From: Chondrus crispus
Lineage: Eukaryota > Rhodophyta > Florideophyceae > Gigartinales > Gigartinaceae
Assembly (NCBI RefSeq): GCF_000350225.1
Contig: NW_005179008.1
Span: 165,093-229,092, forward strand
Direction of reading: 5' to 3'
DNA length: 64,000 nt
A program made the translations under genes and the position numbers. Of this stretch, positions 30,242 through 41,987 are shown piece after piece. Below the pieces are notes generated by a model. It saw only the letters and a list, made by a program, of their open reading frames with translations, searched no databases and was not told the DNA's origin. The first letter of the stretch is position 1. Every line of letters starts with the position of its first letter.

Positions 30242-32813
30242 ATGAGCCAGGAGTACGAGCCCTCGATGCACTCCGAAGCGGCGGATCCGAGTCCCGACGC
30301 TGTGCGATCCCCATCCGCCCCGTCGGGCGACGGCGACGCAGGTCCTCGTGACCGCGAACCGTCGCTCGGATCCTCCGAGGAAAGAGCGGCGGCGATGTTC
30401 GAACGCATAGCCGAATACATCGAGGAAGTCCGTACTTCCCTTCGGATCGATGTATCGGACCATGTATACACTCGATGTATGGCCGAGCTCCGCTCCCTGC
30501 GTGAAGGGAGGTTCGATAGAGTGACGCAGTCCTTAGAGAATCTCCGAGCACTTATCGACGAGTTACACTCGCGGATAGTGCTCGTCGAAGACTCACGTCT
30601 CGTATCGCCCGGACCATCCGGGCAAGGTCGTCCCGAGTGGCCGACCCCTACAAGACGACCTGAGGACCGATCCTCCCCGTCCGCGGAACAGTTGGGTGCG
30701 TTCGCGCACCTCTCCGCCGAGCTCAACGCCACGCGTCGGCGTGCTCGTGACATGGAACGGACCATGGCTGCAAGGCTGCCCGGTGCCCCCACGAGAGGGC
30801 CCGGTGGTACCGTACCTCCGAGCGCCGTCGCTCCGGACCGTTGGGGACCGGCTGGTGCCGACACCAGCCGAACCGCGGAAGGCAACCGCCTTCCGACAGG
30901 CGCGAATTACGCGTCTGAGACCCAAGCATTGCCGCCTATCCCCGGAAGTAGGCGGCAGATGGAACGCGTATCGTATCGCGACGACCCTGACCGTGGAGGA
31001 GCCGCCCGCGGATCCGGAGTACCGACGTACTCTGTCGATCCCCGCTGGGGCGGCTACCCGCCGGCGAACTGCGCCGAGCATCCAGGTCCGGTAGACGTCC
31101 GTACGCTACCCGTAACCCCCTTCGGCACGCTGGGTCCCGCCGAACCCGGACTCGAGCCGGTACATACGATGATCCAAGAGTTCAGCGCCGTCGCTGACTA
31201 TCGTATGTACCGGCTGGATAACACCTCGAGGCTCGTTACCTCGGGTGACGCGGGACGGATCGCGAAGTACGTTCAACGCTGCCGTGGGATCCGACCTACG
31301 ATGAGGAGCTTTGACGGTTCGGAACCGATCCAGCTCCTACCGTTCTTGAAGGATGTCTGAATAACCTTCAACTCGCAACACCTTACCGAAGGTGTTGCGG
31401 TACGAGTCCTCGCGCACTTCCTAGAGCGCGACGCGGAGCGCCTGTATACGAGTTATACAATGCGTGGCCTCCGCGCCGGCCAGCTACACGACGACGTGAG
31501 CTGGCCGGGGCTCGTGAACCAGTTCCTGAAACGCTACCTAACCGACGACGTGATAGGTGAAGCGTACGACGCTGTCGCGATGGCGCGACAGCAATCTCAT
31601 GAAACGGAGAGCACGTTCGCGGACCGGCTCGAAACTGCCGCGTTCCGGTGCACGGCGGTGTTCTCCGAACAGTCCCTCGCGCACTACTTCGTGCGGGGAC
31701 TGGCACCGGCGACCCGCGCCGCAGTTTCCGAAACCGTACAGCGGCTGCCGAGCCGCCAGAAGACCGATCTTCCAACCATCCGCCGTATCGCCACGGCGGA
31801 AGGCACGACGTACCGCGCTCGGCGCGGTTTACCCCTGCCGGATACGAAACCGGCAGGGAGGGCTGGCAGGACTACGAAGTCCGCCGCCACAAGTTCGCCC
31901 GCTACGACCCTCCACATCGGGGAGGATGAGTGGCAGGCCGACCCTGTCCTCATTACGCAAGGAGGAGGACCCGTGGGGGGACGACCCCCCTCACCGATGT
32001 CGACCGGAACGACATCCAGTTACGCGACCGCCTTCGCGGCCACTCCAAGAGTGGCAAGGGGTACGGATCCCCGGGTCGCAGAGCTCGACATCTCGAGTCG
32101 AGATGCAGGAGCTGAAGCCCCTCGCGTACCCCTCCTCACCGATGAGGAGGCGCGGCACGCAGCGACCTTCGCCTCAACGGATGGCAGCGCGTACGTGTGC
32201 TGGCTATGCCGTACGTACGGACACGCCATGTACGCGTGCCCGTTCCTGTCGCCGGAACAACGAATGTTCACGGCGTACAGGAACTACCGCTACCAGATGG
32301 AGATGCGCCCCGGCGCGCGTAATCTCCTCCGGCAGTCGGTTGGCGAGGGCCGCCCCCCCGCGTCAAGGTTTCCCGAATCGTTCGGGTGGGGGCACACGCT
32401 TCGCCCCACGCGGAGGCGGGTATCGTCGTAACGAACTCGATCGTCGTGATCGACCGGATTACCGCCCGTCGGACACAAGGTATCCCCGTCAAGGGGGGAG
32501 AGGGGACCGAGACCGTTCTCCGTTACCCCAACAGGTACAAAACGCGATCATGTACCTGCAGGATTGGGTAGAGGACCCGTATCCTCTACCCACGGAGGGG
32601 CGCGAAGGAGACCCGACTCGCCTCGTCCCCCATATCCTGCGACGACCGGACGTCACAGGCCAAGGTCAGGAAGTACCCGAATACTTCACTGACGTCGCGC
32701 GGCCGCGGTGGGGGAATCGTCCCGACCCACACGGCCAAGGACCCGAAGAAGACCTGGCCACCGATGGCCAGGAACGTAGCTCAGATAGCATCGGTAGTTC
32801 GAAAAAAGGGTAA
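30242..32813 (+). pseudogene. gag: gag of LTR element 1, one nonsense and one frameshift
   Basis: Starts at ATG 30242 (MSQEYEPSMHSEAADP), 80 bp after the LTR. The first third is acidic and disordered, with a helical stretch near residues 55-120. A retrotransposon Gag (capsid) domain covers about 31280-31800: MRSFDGSEPIQLLPFLKD, then LAHFLERDAERLY, LVNQFLKRYLTDDVIG, HYFVRGLAPATRAAV. A CCHC zinc knuckle (CWLCRTYGHAMYAC) lies near 32197-32240. An in-frame TGA at 31358-31360 interrupts the capsid region. A one-base shift at the C7 run near 32353-32359 moves the tail to another frame, which ends at 32813; the tail then matches the gag end of element 2 (VQNAIMYLQDW). About 855 codons in all. Confidence 0.88.
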
Positions 32814-32849
32814 AGACGGTTACGTACACGCGGTCGCGTGAGCCGTCTT
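32813..32849 (+). promoter_or_regulatory. stem-loop at the gag stop codon, element 1
   Basis: The stem begins inside the gag TAA. The left arm AAGACGGT (32813-32820) pairs with AGCCGTCTT (32841-32849), with one G-U pair. The same hairpin is present at the same place in element 2 (63423-63459). It lies between gag and pol, which are in different frames. Confidence 0.6.
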
Positions 32850-32959
32850 ATCCCTACGAACTAGACCGGACCCCGCGTGCTGGCCAAGGACACGGGGGGT
32901 ATTGTCCGATAATACATCCCCCGTGTGCTGGAGCGAGCACGGGAACTCCTGCGGCGCCA

Positions 32960-35900
32960 ATGCAGGAGAACGGGAGCGTCGAGGCCTCCGTAATCCCGAC
33001 GCTGGAGGAGAGCACCGCCGGGACACCGTCAACCCCGGTGATGCTGAGCGAACACGAGGGAAGTAATGAGGACCGAAAGGAGCCCGTCGATCTCCTAGCT
33101 TCCGTGAGCCAAGGCCCACCGACGAACGGTCCTCCGCGTATGGACCCGAGCACTCGAGGGGGCGTCACCGAGCCGCGGACGCCCCAAGAAACGCGTAGAA
33201 GGAAGCGCAAGAGGGGTCAACACCGAAAGCGAAAGCCCCGACGGAACGACCTCACCGATAAGGTCGCGCCTAAGATAGTCGATGGCCTCGTGTGCCTCAT
33301 GACGTCAAAAATATATAACGTCTTGGGCTCCGTGGCCACCGGAGGCAACGCGTTCAAGCCCCACACGATCGCCGTCGATACGTGTTCGGGGTACAACTTG
33401 GTGAGGAAGGCCGACCTTCCTCCGGACTGGACCCGCTACGTGATACGGGACGCGCCATTACCCCGACTGGCTGGCGCGAACAGTAACCCGCTCCGACTTA
33501 CGGCCGTCGTCCATCTCGTTGTCAGGTTGCGGAACACGACGTTCCGCATGCCTTTCGTAGTGGCCGAACAGCTCGCTGTTCCCGTCCTACTTGGGACCGC
33601 GTTCATCGATGCCCACGTACGCAGCATAGATATCGATGGCCAGAAGCTCGAACTTCGCCACGGTGGCTCCGTAGCCATCGTCGACGGGAAGGGGGAGCCG
33701 GCTTCCCCTACTAGGCGACGCGGACGCCAGACGAGCCGGCCGGATGTACGCGAGGAGGCCCCGCAGGCGATCCGAATCGCACGCTGGGTTACCATCCCCG
33801 CGATGTCGCAAGCCCGAGTGCGTGTGACCACCGCGGGGAGGGGCCTCGTGTTCTTGGAGCCCAAGCCCTCACTCCAACACCGACATGGAGTGAGGTTGAC
33901 GAATGGCGTCGCAGAGGTTCTGCCGAATCAGACCTTCGATGTCATCGTTGCGAACTTCTCGCGACGGGAGAGGCGGCTTCCGAAGCACACCGTCGTGGGA
34001 TACGCGAAGCGCAACCCCCTCGCGATCCTCACGCCCGAACAGAGGGTCGCGGAGGGGATTGCGCACGCGCTACACCTGACCGACTTGACCGATCAAGTCG
34101 GAAGGGTGGGAGTTGGCCGATCCAACTCCAGCGACCAGACCACCGCGGGTGACGGAGGGGTTGACACGGACGAACGGTCACCTTTATACCACCCGACGGC
34201 TGGGGGTACTGTACCCCCACAGAATAAGGATCCCGAAAATCCACCGATGGATTGGGAAAAAGAGGTTGACTTGTCATACATCGAGGATGACAAGCTCCGT
34301 GGCCACGTACTCGAGATGCTCCGTAGGCACTCGAGTCTGTAGAGCGGTGCGCTCGGAACTATCCGAGCAACGGAGCACCGCATTCCCCTCGAACCAGGTA
34401 CGAAGCCGATACGCTCGATGCCCTACCGTAAGGGGCCCGCGATGCGCGAAATGGTCGCGAAGGAGGTCAACAAGATGTTGAACGCAGGGGTTATCGAACT
34501 GGCGAGCACCGAGTGGGCTTCTCCGGTGGTGCTCGTACCGAAGAAAGACGGCTCTCTTCGGTTCTGCGTAGACTATCGGCGTCTCAACGCGAAGACTGCA
34601 GCGGATTCGTATCCGCTGCCGCGTATGGACGCCTGCATCGACTCGTTAGGAGATGCAGCCGTCTTTACGACGTTGGACTGCAATTCCGGTTATTGGCAGA
34701 TCCCGGTCGCTCCGGAGGACCGGGATAAGACAACCTTTACGACGCACATGGGCACGTTCCGCCACCTGCGAATGCCGTTCGGACTAAAAGGGGCACCGGC
34801 CACCTTCCAACGCGCCCTGGATATTATTCTCTCACGCGTTCGCTGGCAAATATGCCTCGTCTATCTCGATGACGTTATAGTGTTCTCGCGTACGCACGCG
34901 GAACATGCGAAGCATCTCAACACTGTCTTGAGCTTTCTTGGGAGTGCCGGAATCTCCCTCAAGCTCAAGAAGTGTAGCTTCTTTCAGCCGAAGGTACACT
35001 ACCTGGGGCACGTCATTTCCCCAGGTACGTTAAGCGTGGCGGACACGGCGGCCGATGCCTTCAAGACTTTCACGTTCCCGAGGACACTTACGCAAGTGCG
35101 CTCGTTCCTCGGGGCGTGCAACGTATACCGCCGATTCGTTAAGGGGTTCGCGAAGATAGCGCGTCCTCTGACCGACATGACGCGCAAGGATGCGGATCCT
35201 GACTTCTACAACCCCACGGAGGCCCAACTGAACGCGTTCGAGAACCTCAAGAGGTGTATGATCGCTCCGCCGATCCTCGCGCTACCGCGGTACGGCCGTC
35301 CGTACATGATCGACACGGACGCGAGTGCCTACCAGCTTGGCTGCACGCTGCTCCAGGAGCACGACCAGCCAAACGATTGGCGCCCCGTAGGCTATTGGTC
35401 CTACTCGCTGAACGACAGCGAGCGCAACTACAGCGCCACGGAACGCGAGTGCTTCGCCGTAGTGTGGGCCGTCCGCACACTACGGCCGTACGTAGAAGGA
35501 ACGAAGTTCACCGTTCGAACGGACCATGACGCCCTCCGATGGCTCATGTCCCTCACCGAGAGTTCCGGAAGACTCACTCGGTGGCGGCTACGTCTGGCTG
35601 AATACGACTTCACCATTCAGTACCGCCCCGGGCGCGTGCATCAGGTGCCCGATGCCCTGTCACGCCTCGTGTCGCCTCGGGTCGCCGATGACCCTCGACC
35701 CACCGTCGAGGTGGATGACGACATCCCCACTTTGGACGGGGGTACGACCGTTCGAGACGTATCGAACGAGCTCGCGGACCACGTTTGTACCGCGAGCTGT
35801 GACCATCAGGCCGTCCATGTCTTCGTGACGACACGGAACCAAGCCGGGTCAAGGACGAGGTCGCGCGTACGAACGCGCGACGAACCGCGAGGAGACGACG

Positions 35901-37534
35901 AATCCCCCGCTCTCCAAGGACCCACTCCGTTTTGGGAGGAGAACGACGAGTTCGACGCCGCCGACATCGAGCGCGCCGAAGACCCCGAAGCCGGCGCGCC
36001 CGACTCGCCGGTCGCGCCACCGCAGGACGACCTCCCGGCCCCTCTTACGATAGAGGAGATAGCCGAGGAGCAACGCGTGGATGACTTCTGCCAAACCGTC
36101 TTGGCACGACAGTCAGAGTCCCGGGACTCCGCGTTCTTCGAGGACCACCAAGGGGTGCTCAAACGGAGACACCCCTTTGATCCTGATATCGTCCAGGTGG
36201 TGGTACCTCGGACGCTCCGCGCCAGGCTCCTCCGCCTGTGCCACAACCCGGCCATCGCGGGACACCCGGGCCAGAATTGAATGTACTTTGCCCTTCGACG
36301 CGAGTACTACTGGCCCCATCTCGCTGCAGATGTCGCTGCCACGGTGCGAGGGTGTCGGACTTGCGCGATGAACCGGGTCAAGTTGCGGAAACACCTCAAC
36401 CGTTTGAAGTTGTTCCCCGCCAAGCGGCCACTCGGGAGCCTCGCGATCGACATCTTGGGTCCGCTCCCGAAGACGAAGGCAGGGAAACGTTTCCTCCTAG
36501 TTATCACAGACCGTTTCACTAAGTTAACACAAGTTGTCTCGCTTCGAACAGTGACCGCGTACACTGTCGCGACAGCATTCTGTGACGCGTGGGTCTTCAA
36601 ATACGGCGTTCCGCGTTCGCTGTTGTCGGACAACGGTCCTCAATTTAACGCGAAGTTCTTCCACAGCGTGTGTCGCGTACTGGGGATAACTAACTTATAT
36701 ACGTCCGCGTATCATCCCCAGACGAATGGACAGGTTGAACGTTACAACCGGACTATTGCGTCGATGCTTCGGAACTACGTCAACGAGCATCAGGATGATT
36801 GGGACGTGTACGTGGGACCGCTTACGTACGCGTACAATTCCCACGTACACCGAACCACGCGTACGACACCCTTTGAGCTCGTGCTCAGCAGACCCCCGCC
36901 GGAGTTCTCCCTTCGAAGAGCCGACGGGGACGCGCCCCCTCCGGACAGGAAAACTCAACGCGCAGAGTTTCTCAAGACTTTGGACGAGACGATCCAAAAA
37001 GCTTACGAAAGCTTGCATCGTACGCAAGCCCGCTACAAACGCGACTTCGATAAACGCGTACGAAGAATTAACACGCGACTCAAACCGGGGGACTACGTGT
37101 ATCTCAACCCCACCGATGGGGCGAAGACGTCGAACAAGCTCGCGTCACCTGCCGTTGGACCATACCGCGTACTGGCCAACGACAAACGAACAATCACGAT
37201 CGACCGTGATGGGGTGACGGAGCGCGTCTCGGCGGACCGCTGCGTGTACGCGCCCCCTCCAACGGACGCGCCACGAGCAAGTGCAACAACCCCAGGTGAC
37301 CTTGCCGACAAGGTCACCGAGGGCACGCAGTACGCGGTCGAGCGTCTGCTCAAGCATCGCGTGGTAGAGGACGGAACTACGGAGTTCCTCATCAAGTGGG
37401 CTGACTACGACGAGCCCACTTGGACTGCACGAACATATGTTCCCGAGGAGCTAGTGTCACGATACGCGAAACGACTGGGAACGTGTACAGGCAGGGAACT
37501 CACCTCCGAAGTGAACGCGGTCGTTCACTCTTGA
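32960..37534 (+). pseudogene. pol: pol polyprotein of LTR element 1, two in-frame stops
   Basis: Starts at ATG 32960, 146 bp after gag, with a basic linker. The protease region has DTCSG in place of the usual DTGA/S, and VPVLLGTAFID. TAG at 34340-34342 replaces a Trp codon that is intact in element 2. Reverse transcriptase follows (VDYRRLN, LDCNSGYWQI, MPFGLKGAPATFQ, VYLDDVIVFS), then RNase H (DTDASAYQLG, ERECFAVVWAV, RTDHDALRWL). Integrase has HNPAIAGH...CRTC zinc ligands; TGA at 36278-36280 sits where element 2 has Arg. The DD35E core reads AIDILGPL, LLSDNGPQF and QVERYNRT. A C-terminal chromodomain (YAVERLLKHR, EFLIKWADYDEPTW) closes at 37534. About 1524 codons. Apart from the two stops the frame is continuous. 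Confidence 0.93.
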
Positions 37535-37545
37535 GGAGGGGGCCC
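37511..37545 (+). repeat. inner pol-tail/stem-loop/polypurine module, element 1
   Basis: The last pol codons form the stem-loop GTGAACG-CGGT-CGTTCAC, followed by TCTTGAGGAGGGGGCCC, a polypurine tract. The same module occurs a second time at the 3' LTR (41953-41986) with one base different. An extra internal polypurine tract could prime plus-strand synthesis. Confidence 0.85.
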
Positions 37546-39386
37546 CCAACCGCTTCGTCACCGCGTAATTAACACGTCGCGGTTAGGAACAGATGACGCG
37601 TACGAACGGACAAACGTACCCAACCGGGGCGGCCAACGAAAGCGCGAGAAGCCAAAACGTATTGACCGTCAAGCTCATCGAACACGACCGACGTCGTCAA
37701 CAAAGCGCGAAAAGCGAAGACAGTACGGACTGTACGACGAAAATGGCAAGCCCTGGAACATCAAGTACAGGAGGGGAGCATACGATCTCCCAAGATACGC
37801 GAGAGCGTCACGATAACACTCACCGATCGAGTGCTCGAATCGGAAAACAAGAGCGACGCCAATACGTATGGACAGTCCAAGCTCACTGCGCGACACACAA
37901 ATACCAAGCGGCTCGAACCGCTGGTAACGAAGCGTGTCGCGTAGTTGCCAACGAGAAGTAGGAGGGCGACGTAACCCTCCTAGCCAGGAAATGACGCGAA
38001 CGGTGGCGACGAGCTCCACTCGTAGGGAGACTCACGATCCCGCGACCGCGCACGACCGAAGAGGTACCGATGGGAAAAGGGGGGGGCCTCCAAAAACTAA
38101 AAAGCCGCGCGCGCCGCCCGAATCCCAGGTCCACGCATTACCACGTACCCAAAATAATTTGGGGAACGGACCATGGTCCGTTTATTTTTGCAAAAATAGG
38201 TGAAAAATGCGGTCCGAATGACACTGTATGCCAAGCCGCCGCCACCTCCGGAAATAATCAAAAAAAAGGGAGGGCGTACAGTAGGGTGAGGCGCACGTGC
38301 GCGCGTGCGCACGTGCGCATACGACCGACAGGACAAGTGTCGTCAGGGGCGACACGCAATTTCACAGCGGAGATCAGCGTGCGGAACGCACCGCCCTTCG
38401 GTGGGGTAAGAACCACACCGCACGGAGGAGGGATAGGGGCGGGGTCCCCGACCTTTCCCCCATGCCTACATGCCGGTGCGCTCACGTTCGGGCCGCCCGG
38501 GGCGGGCTACGACGCAGATTCAACGGCTCGCCGCACCACCACCGCACGCATCTACAGTCACGCGGCTCGTCCTACGTCAGGCGAGCCGAAGAAAACTACT
38601 GTGGCCGGCGACCAGCCACCCGAGGCACTGGCCTTTTCGCGCTCTGATACGCTAGTGCCCTCGAGCGCGCGACACGGGGCGAAATAAGGGGAAGGCTCCT
38701 CGAATCCCTCTCGACGGGGAAGGGATGACCCGCAGTCGTGACCGCGGAGAGCGCAGTACGAGAGGAAGAACTCAGGCGTCGATGCGACCCCCCCTTACCA
38801 CCCCCTCGGATGGGGTGTACGAAAGGACACGACACGAGGAAGGAAGGGTCGCCGTGCTAGCGACACGAGCTGGACGACGGGGTAAGGCTTCGCAACACGC
38901 GCCGGCCACCGCCATCCCCCCACGCGCGGGGTATCAAGGTCGTACGAGACCCGCGAAAAAAGAGGGGGACAGGTAAGATGTCCTCGAGGGACGATCAACC
39001 GCCGCTATCAAGACCAACGCGAAGCGGACGGAACCTCGAAGCTCGATATCTGCGGTCGACGCGGATACGAGGCTCCGCGTGTCCCTCCCGATGGGGAAGG
39101 GACAAACCCCGATCGCGACCACGGGTTCTGCGTCACGCGAGGGAGGGCCGACGGCCATGCCACGAGGAAGAGACGGCACCGCGCGGGTGGGGCGAGACGG
39201 GCCGCCACAAGAACGCCGCGTCTCGCCGTGCCGAGATAGGAAGGTTCGAAGGACGCGGGGCCTCCCGTGCCGACGTCAACGCGGAGAAGGAGTCCACGAA
39301 AGGTGCGAAGAAAGGGGGTGTACTGATTTTACGCGAACGCGGGGATCGAATCGTCAATTCCGAGGTCTACAGGACGTGCGGGGACG
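37546..39386. other. non-coding interval between pol and ORF3, element 1
   Basis: 1.8 kb of GC-rich DNA without a sense ORF I can support. It contains two copies of the palindrome GCGCACGTGCGC near 38291-38318 and diverged repeats of a TCGACGGGGAAGGGA-type word near 38712 and 39085. It may act as the shared 3' region of the convergent pol and ORF3 transcripts. Confidence 0.5.
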
Positions 39387-41932
39387 TCACGCATATTGGC
39401 TCGGGCCATCAGCCGCCCCCGCCGGATCGGAGACGCGGGAGGGCTGAGGACAGTAGCTCGGGTGCTGGGGCACCTCTGTCCTTAGCTCCTCCAACGAGGG
39501 CATGGTGACCTCACTGTGCCGTGGCCAAGCGCGGGCCGACGCGCCATGAGGGCCACCCTCCCCGGCGTGAACGTAATGGTATGCTTGTCCGGCGTAAGGT
39601 TCCGGCATTATGGGACGCGACGCGGACGCGCCAGAGTGGCGGGCAAGCGCGACTCCTCGCTGTGCGGCGGCACGGAGTTCGTCTCGCTCGCGGCGGTATC
39701 GGTCACGATCCGCCATCGCCCGGTCGAAGGCCTCGGACTGTCTTTCCAGCACACTGGGAAATCGTCCAAGGCCTCCCGAACGCGGTGAAGGTCCGCGGCA
39801 TGGGCTTCACGCTCTGCATCGATACGATTCGCTTCGGCGCTGCGCGTAAGGTACCAGCTCGCGAGGGTGCTTAGCAGCCCACCGACCTTCCAAACGCGAT
39901 GGGACGCTGTACCGAGGGCGCGAGTCAATTCGGGAATCGCCGAGATATCCCCCGGCGACAATATGAGCTGCGGCGTCGCGGAAGAGGGCAAAGGTCCTTG
40001 CCGTGCCAAGTTCAAAGGAGGTACGGGCGGAATCTCCGACGCGAATTGACGAAATACCCCGGACGTATTGGGTGACTGTAAGTGGGTGAAGCGCGACGGC
40101 ACGAAAGCCGAGGTGTCGGGGTCCACCTCTCGGTACCGCTTCCGCTGAGCCTCGCGACGGGCGGAGCCCACACCGGCCACTCTCCCCGCGACGGTCGGCG
40201 AGGACTGGGGAGAGGCCGGCTTCGCTACGAAGGAGTCGGACCGCGCGTCGTACAGTAGAAAGGAACTTTGCTCGCCCGTGGTGTAATCGGTCCACGGGCG
40301 CCGCGTACGCTCCGGCACCTGGCACGCGCGATGCATGAGTGAAAGTACGGACGCGAAGCTCCACGTCGCGTGTTTGGAGTGCGTCTCTAAAGGATGTAGG
40401 GGCACGTCGGGGAGGTTGACGGCGACCCTCCCAAGAAACGCGAGGACCCCGATGGGTTGGACAAACACGCGACGATTGACATGAACCGCGGTCATAAACG
40501 CGCTCCCTAGGGCCCATGCCCACTCACACTCGACGTTGTGCATTAATTCAGCGTAGGCCGGGTGCCGTGGGTCGGAGCACGCAAACCCGAAATGCTTTAA
40601 GGCATAGGGAAGGTGCGGGTGGACCCTGAAGGATGGAAGGGACCCCCGCAGCGTCTCCGGCAGATCGGGGAAATCCCTTGCAGTGATGCCGTGCTCAAAG
40701 GACGCCGATCTAAAAACGCGACCGTCCTCTTCCTCGCGATGGCGGTATGTCGCCCAATCGTGGGGCGACACCGCAATGGCGTGGAGCCGCATAAGTGAGC
40801 TAGCGGACTTTTGCAAGGCCACGCGGGTCTTTGAATACGCGTACGGTCGAGGGCTAACGAATAGCTCCTTCACTTCCGAGAACACGAAACGCCGCGGGCC
40901 GTCAGGGAGACGACCGAACAAGTGTTCAGCCATACGGTCTACATACGAAACTTCACCGAGGCTGTACGCGAAGGACCTGTCCCCGGGGATCGCGTCGGGG
41001 AGTTGATACGGAACTCCCCCGCCTTCACTCGTCAACCTCTCGAGGACGAGGCCGGCCTCGTCCACACGACCCGCCTCGTAGATGCGTCGGACACGCATGA
41101 GGTCGGGACGCAAGGAGTCGCGGGACAGTAGTTCGGCAAGCGTGATCCCCGATCGGGCGTGCCGACGCCACGGGAACCGCAGTCGCTCAACCGGTAACGA
41201 CATCGAGCGCTCCAGAGGAGCACCAAACCACTGCGTGGTGTCGTCGGCCAACTCCGCGCTGGCGTCGAGCATGCTCCGACACTTCTGGGGCAGGGCGCCG
41301 GGCTGTCGGCAGCTCCCCCACGCCCCATAAGACCCACTGCGCGGCTTGTAAGCCGCGTTAGCGCGCTCTGCATCGGGTGACCCCACGGAAGCGGACCCGT
41401 CGGGGACCGCTCGGGCGTCTTCTCCTTCCTTCTGTACCGCGCCCATCGAAGAGGCCGGACGGAATTCAACCGATGACGCGGACCCGGAAGGTCCGCGCGA
41501 CTTTTGGAAAGGCGGCAACGCGGGCGCCGCGGAAGGAAAGAACCCCTCTACGCGAAGGGGAAGCGTAACAGAGACCCCGGTAGAGACCGGGACGGGTACT
41601 GTACACGGGGGCCCGGACGCCCCAGGGAGCGGCGGAAGTGCGAGGGGTGCCACGGAGGAACCCCCACATGAAGGGGACAGCGGGGAGTCGACAGCGGGAT
41701 GACCCGCGGGAGGAGGAGACATGAGGAACACGTGGAAGCCCGCGTACGGGCGAGGAAGGTGAACTACGTCCGCACCGATGTGCGGGAAGAAGCCGATGTA
41801 GGCGAAGGAAAGGGGTGCGCGGATGAGGACCGAGACGCAGACAGGGGAGGGGCGATCGGGGATCAACGCGGGGGAATACGCCGTATAGCGGGGGAACAGG
41901 ACCAAGGCTCGGGAAGCGACCGGGTCGGACAT
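39387..41932 (-). pseudogene. antisense ORF3 of LTR element 1, one frameshift
   Basis: Runs opposite to gag-pol. The likely start is ATG 41932 (MSDPVASRAL), 56 bp from the 3' LTR; an in-frame ATG at 41995 inside the LTR is also possible. The N-terminal third is Pro/Ser/Ala-rich. The core is clearly homologous to the element 2 protein: TQWFGAP, RSGITLAELLSRDSLRPDL, EGGGVPYQLPDAIPGDRSFAYS, SPRPYAYSKTRVALQKSASS, and WTDYTTGEQSSF. Near 39745-39752 the homology jumps to another frame, which continues as LERQSEAFDRAMADRDRYRR and ends at 39387 with MPSLEELRTEVPQHPSYCP, matching the element 2 C-terminus. So this copy has a single-base shift in the coiled-coil region. No known domain is recognised. 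Confidence 0.8.
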
Positions 41933-41952
41933 GGTTCTCTCACTCCTCAAGG

Positions 41953-41986
41953 GTGAACGCGGACGTTCACTCTTGAGGAGGGGGCC
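41953..41986 (+). repeat. outer stem-loop and polypurine tract next to the 3' LTR, element 1
   Basis: GTGAACG-CGGA-CGTTCAC followed by TCTTGAGGAGGGGGCC, then one base and the 3' LTR. The polypurine tract is in the standard position for priming plus-strand DNA. The upstream stem-loop still spells the last codons of pol (VNADVHS, stop) although pol itself ends 4.4 kb earlier. Confidence 0.88.
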
Positions 41987-41987
41987 G

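Noticed and set aside
31358-36280. Reassigned or programmed readthrough stop codons in gag-pol
   Set aside because: Both TAG and TGA occur, and element 2 has sense codons at the two pol sites; host genes here use TAA, TAG and TGA as ordinary stops. Mutation is simpler.
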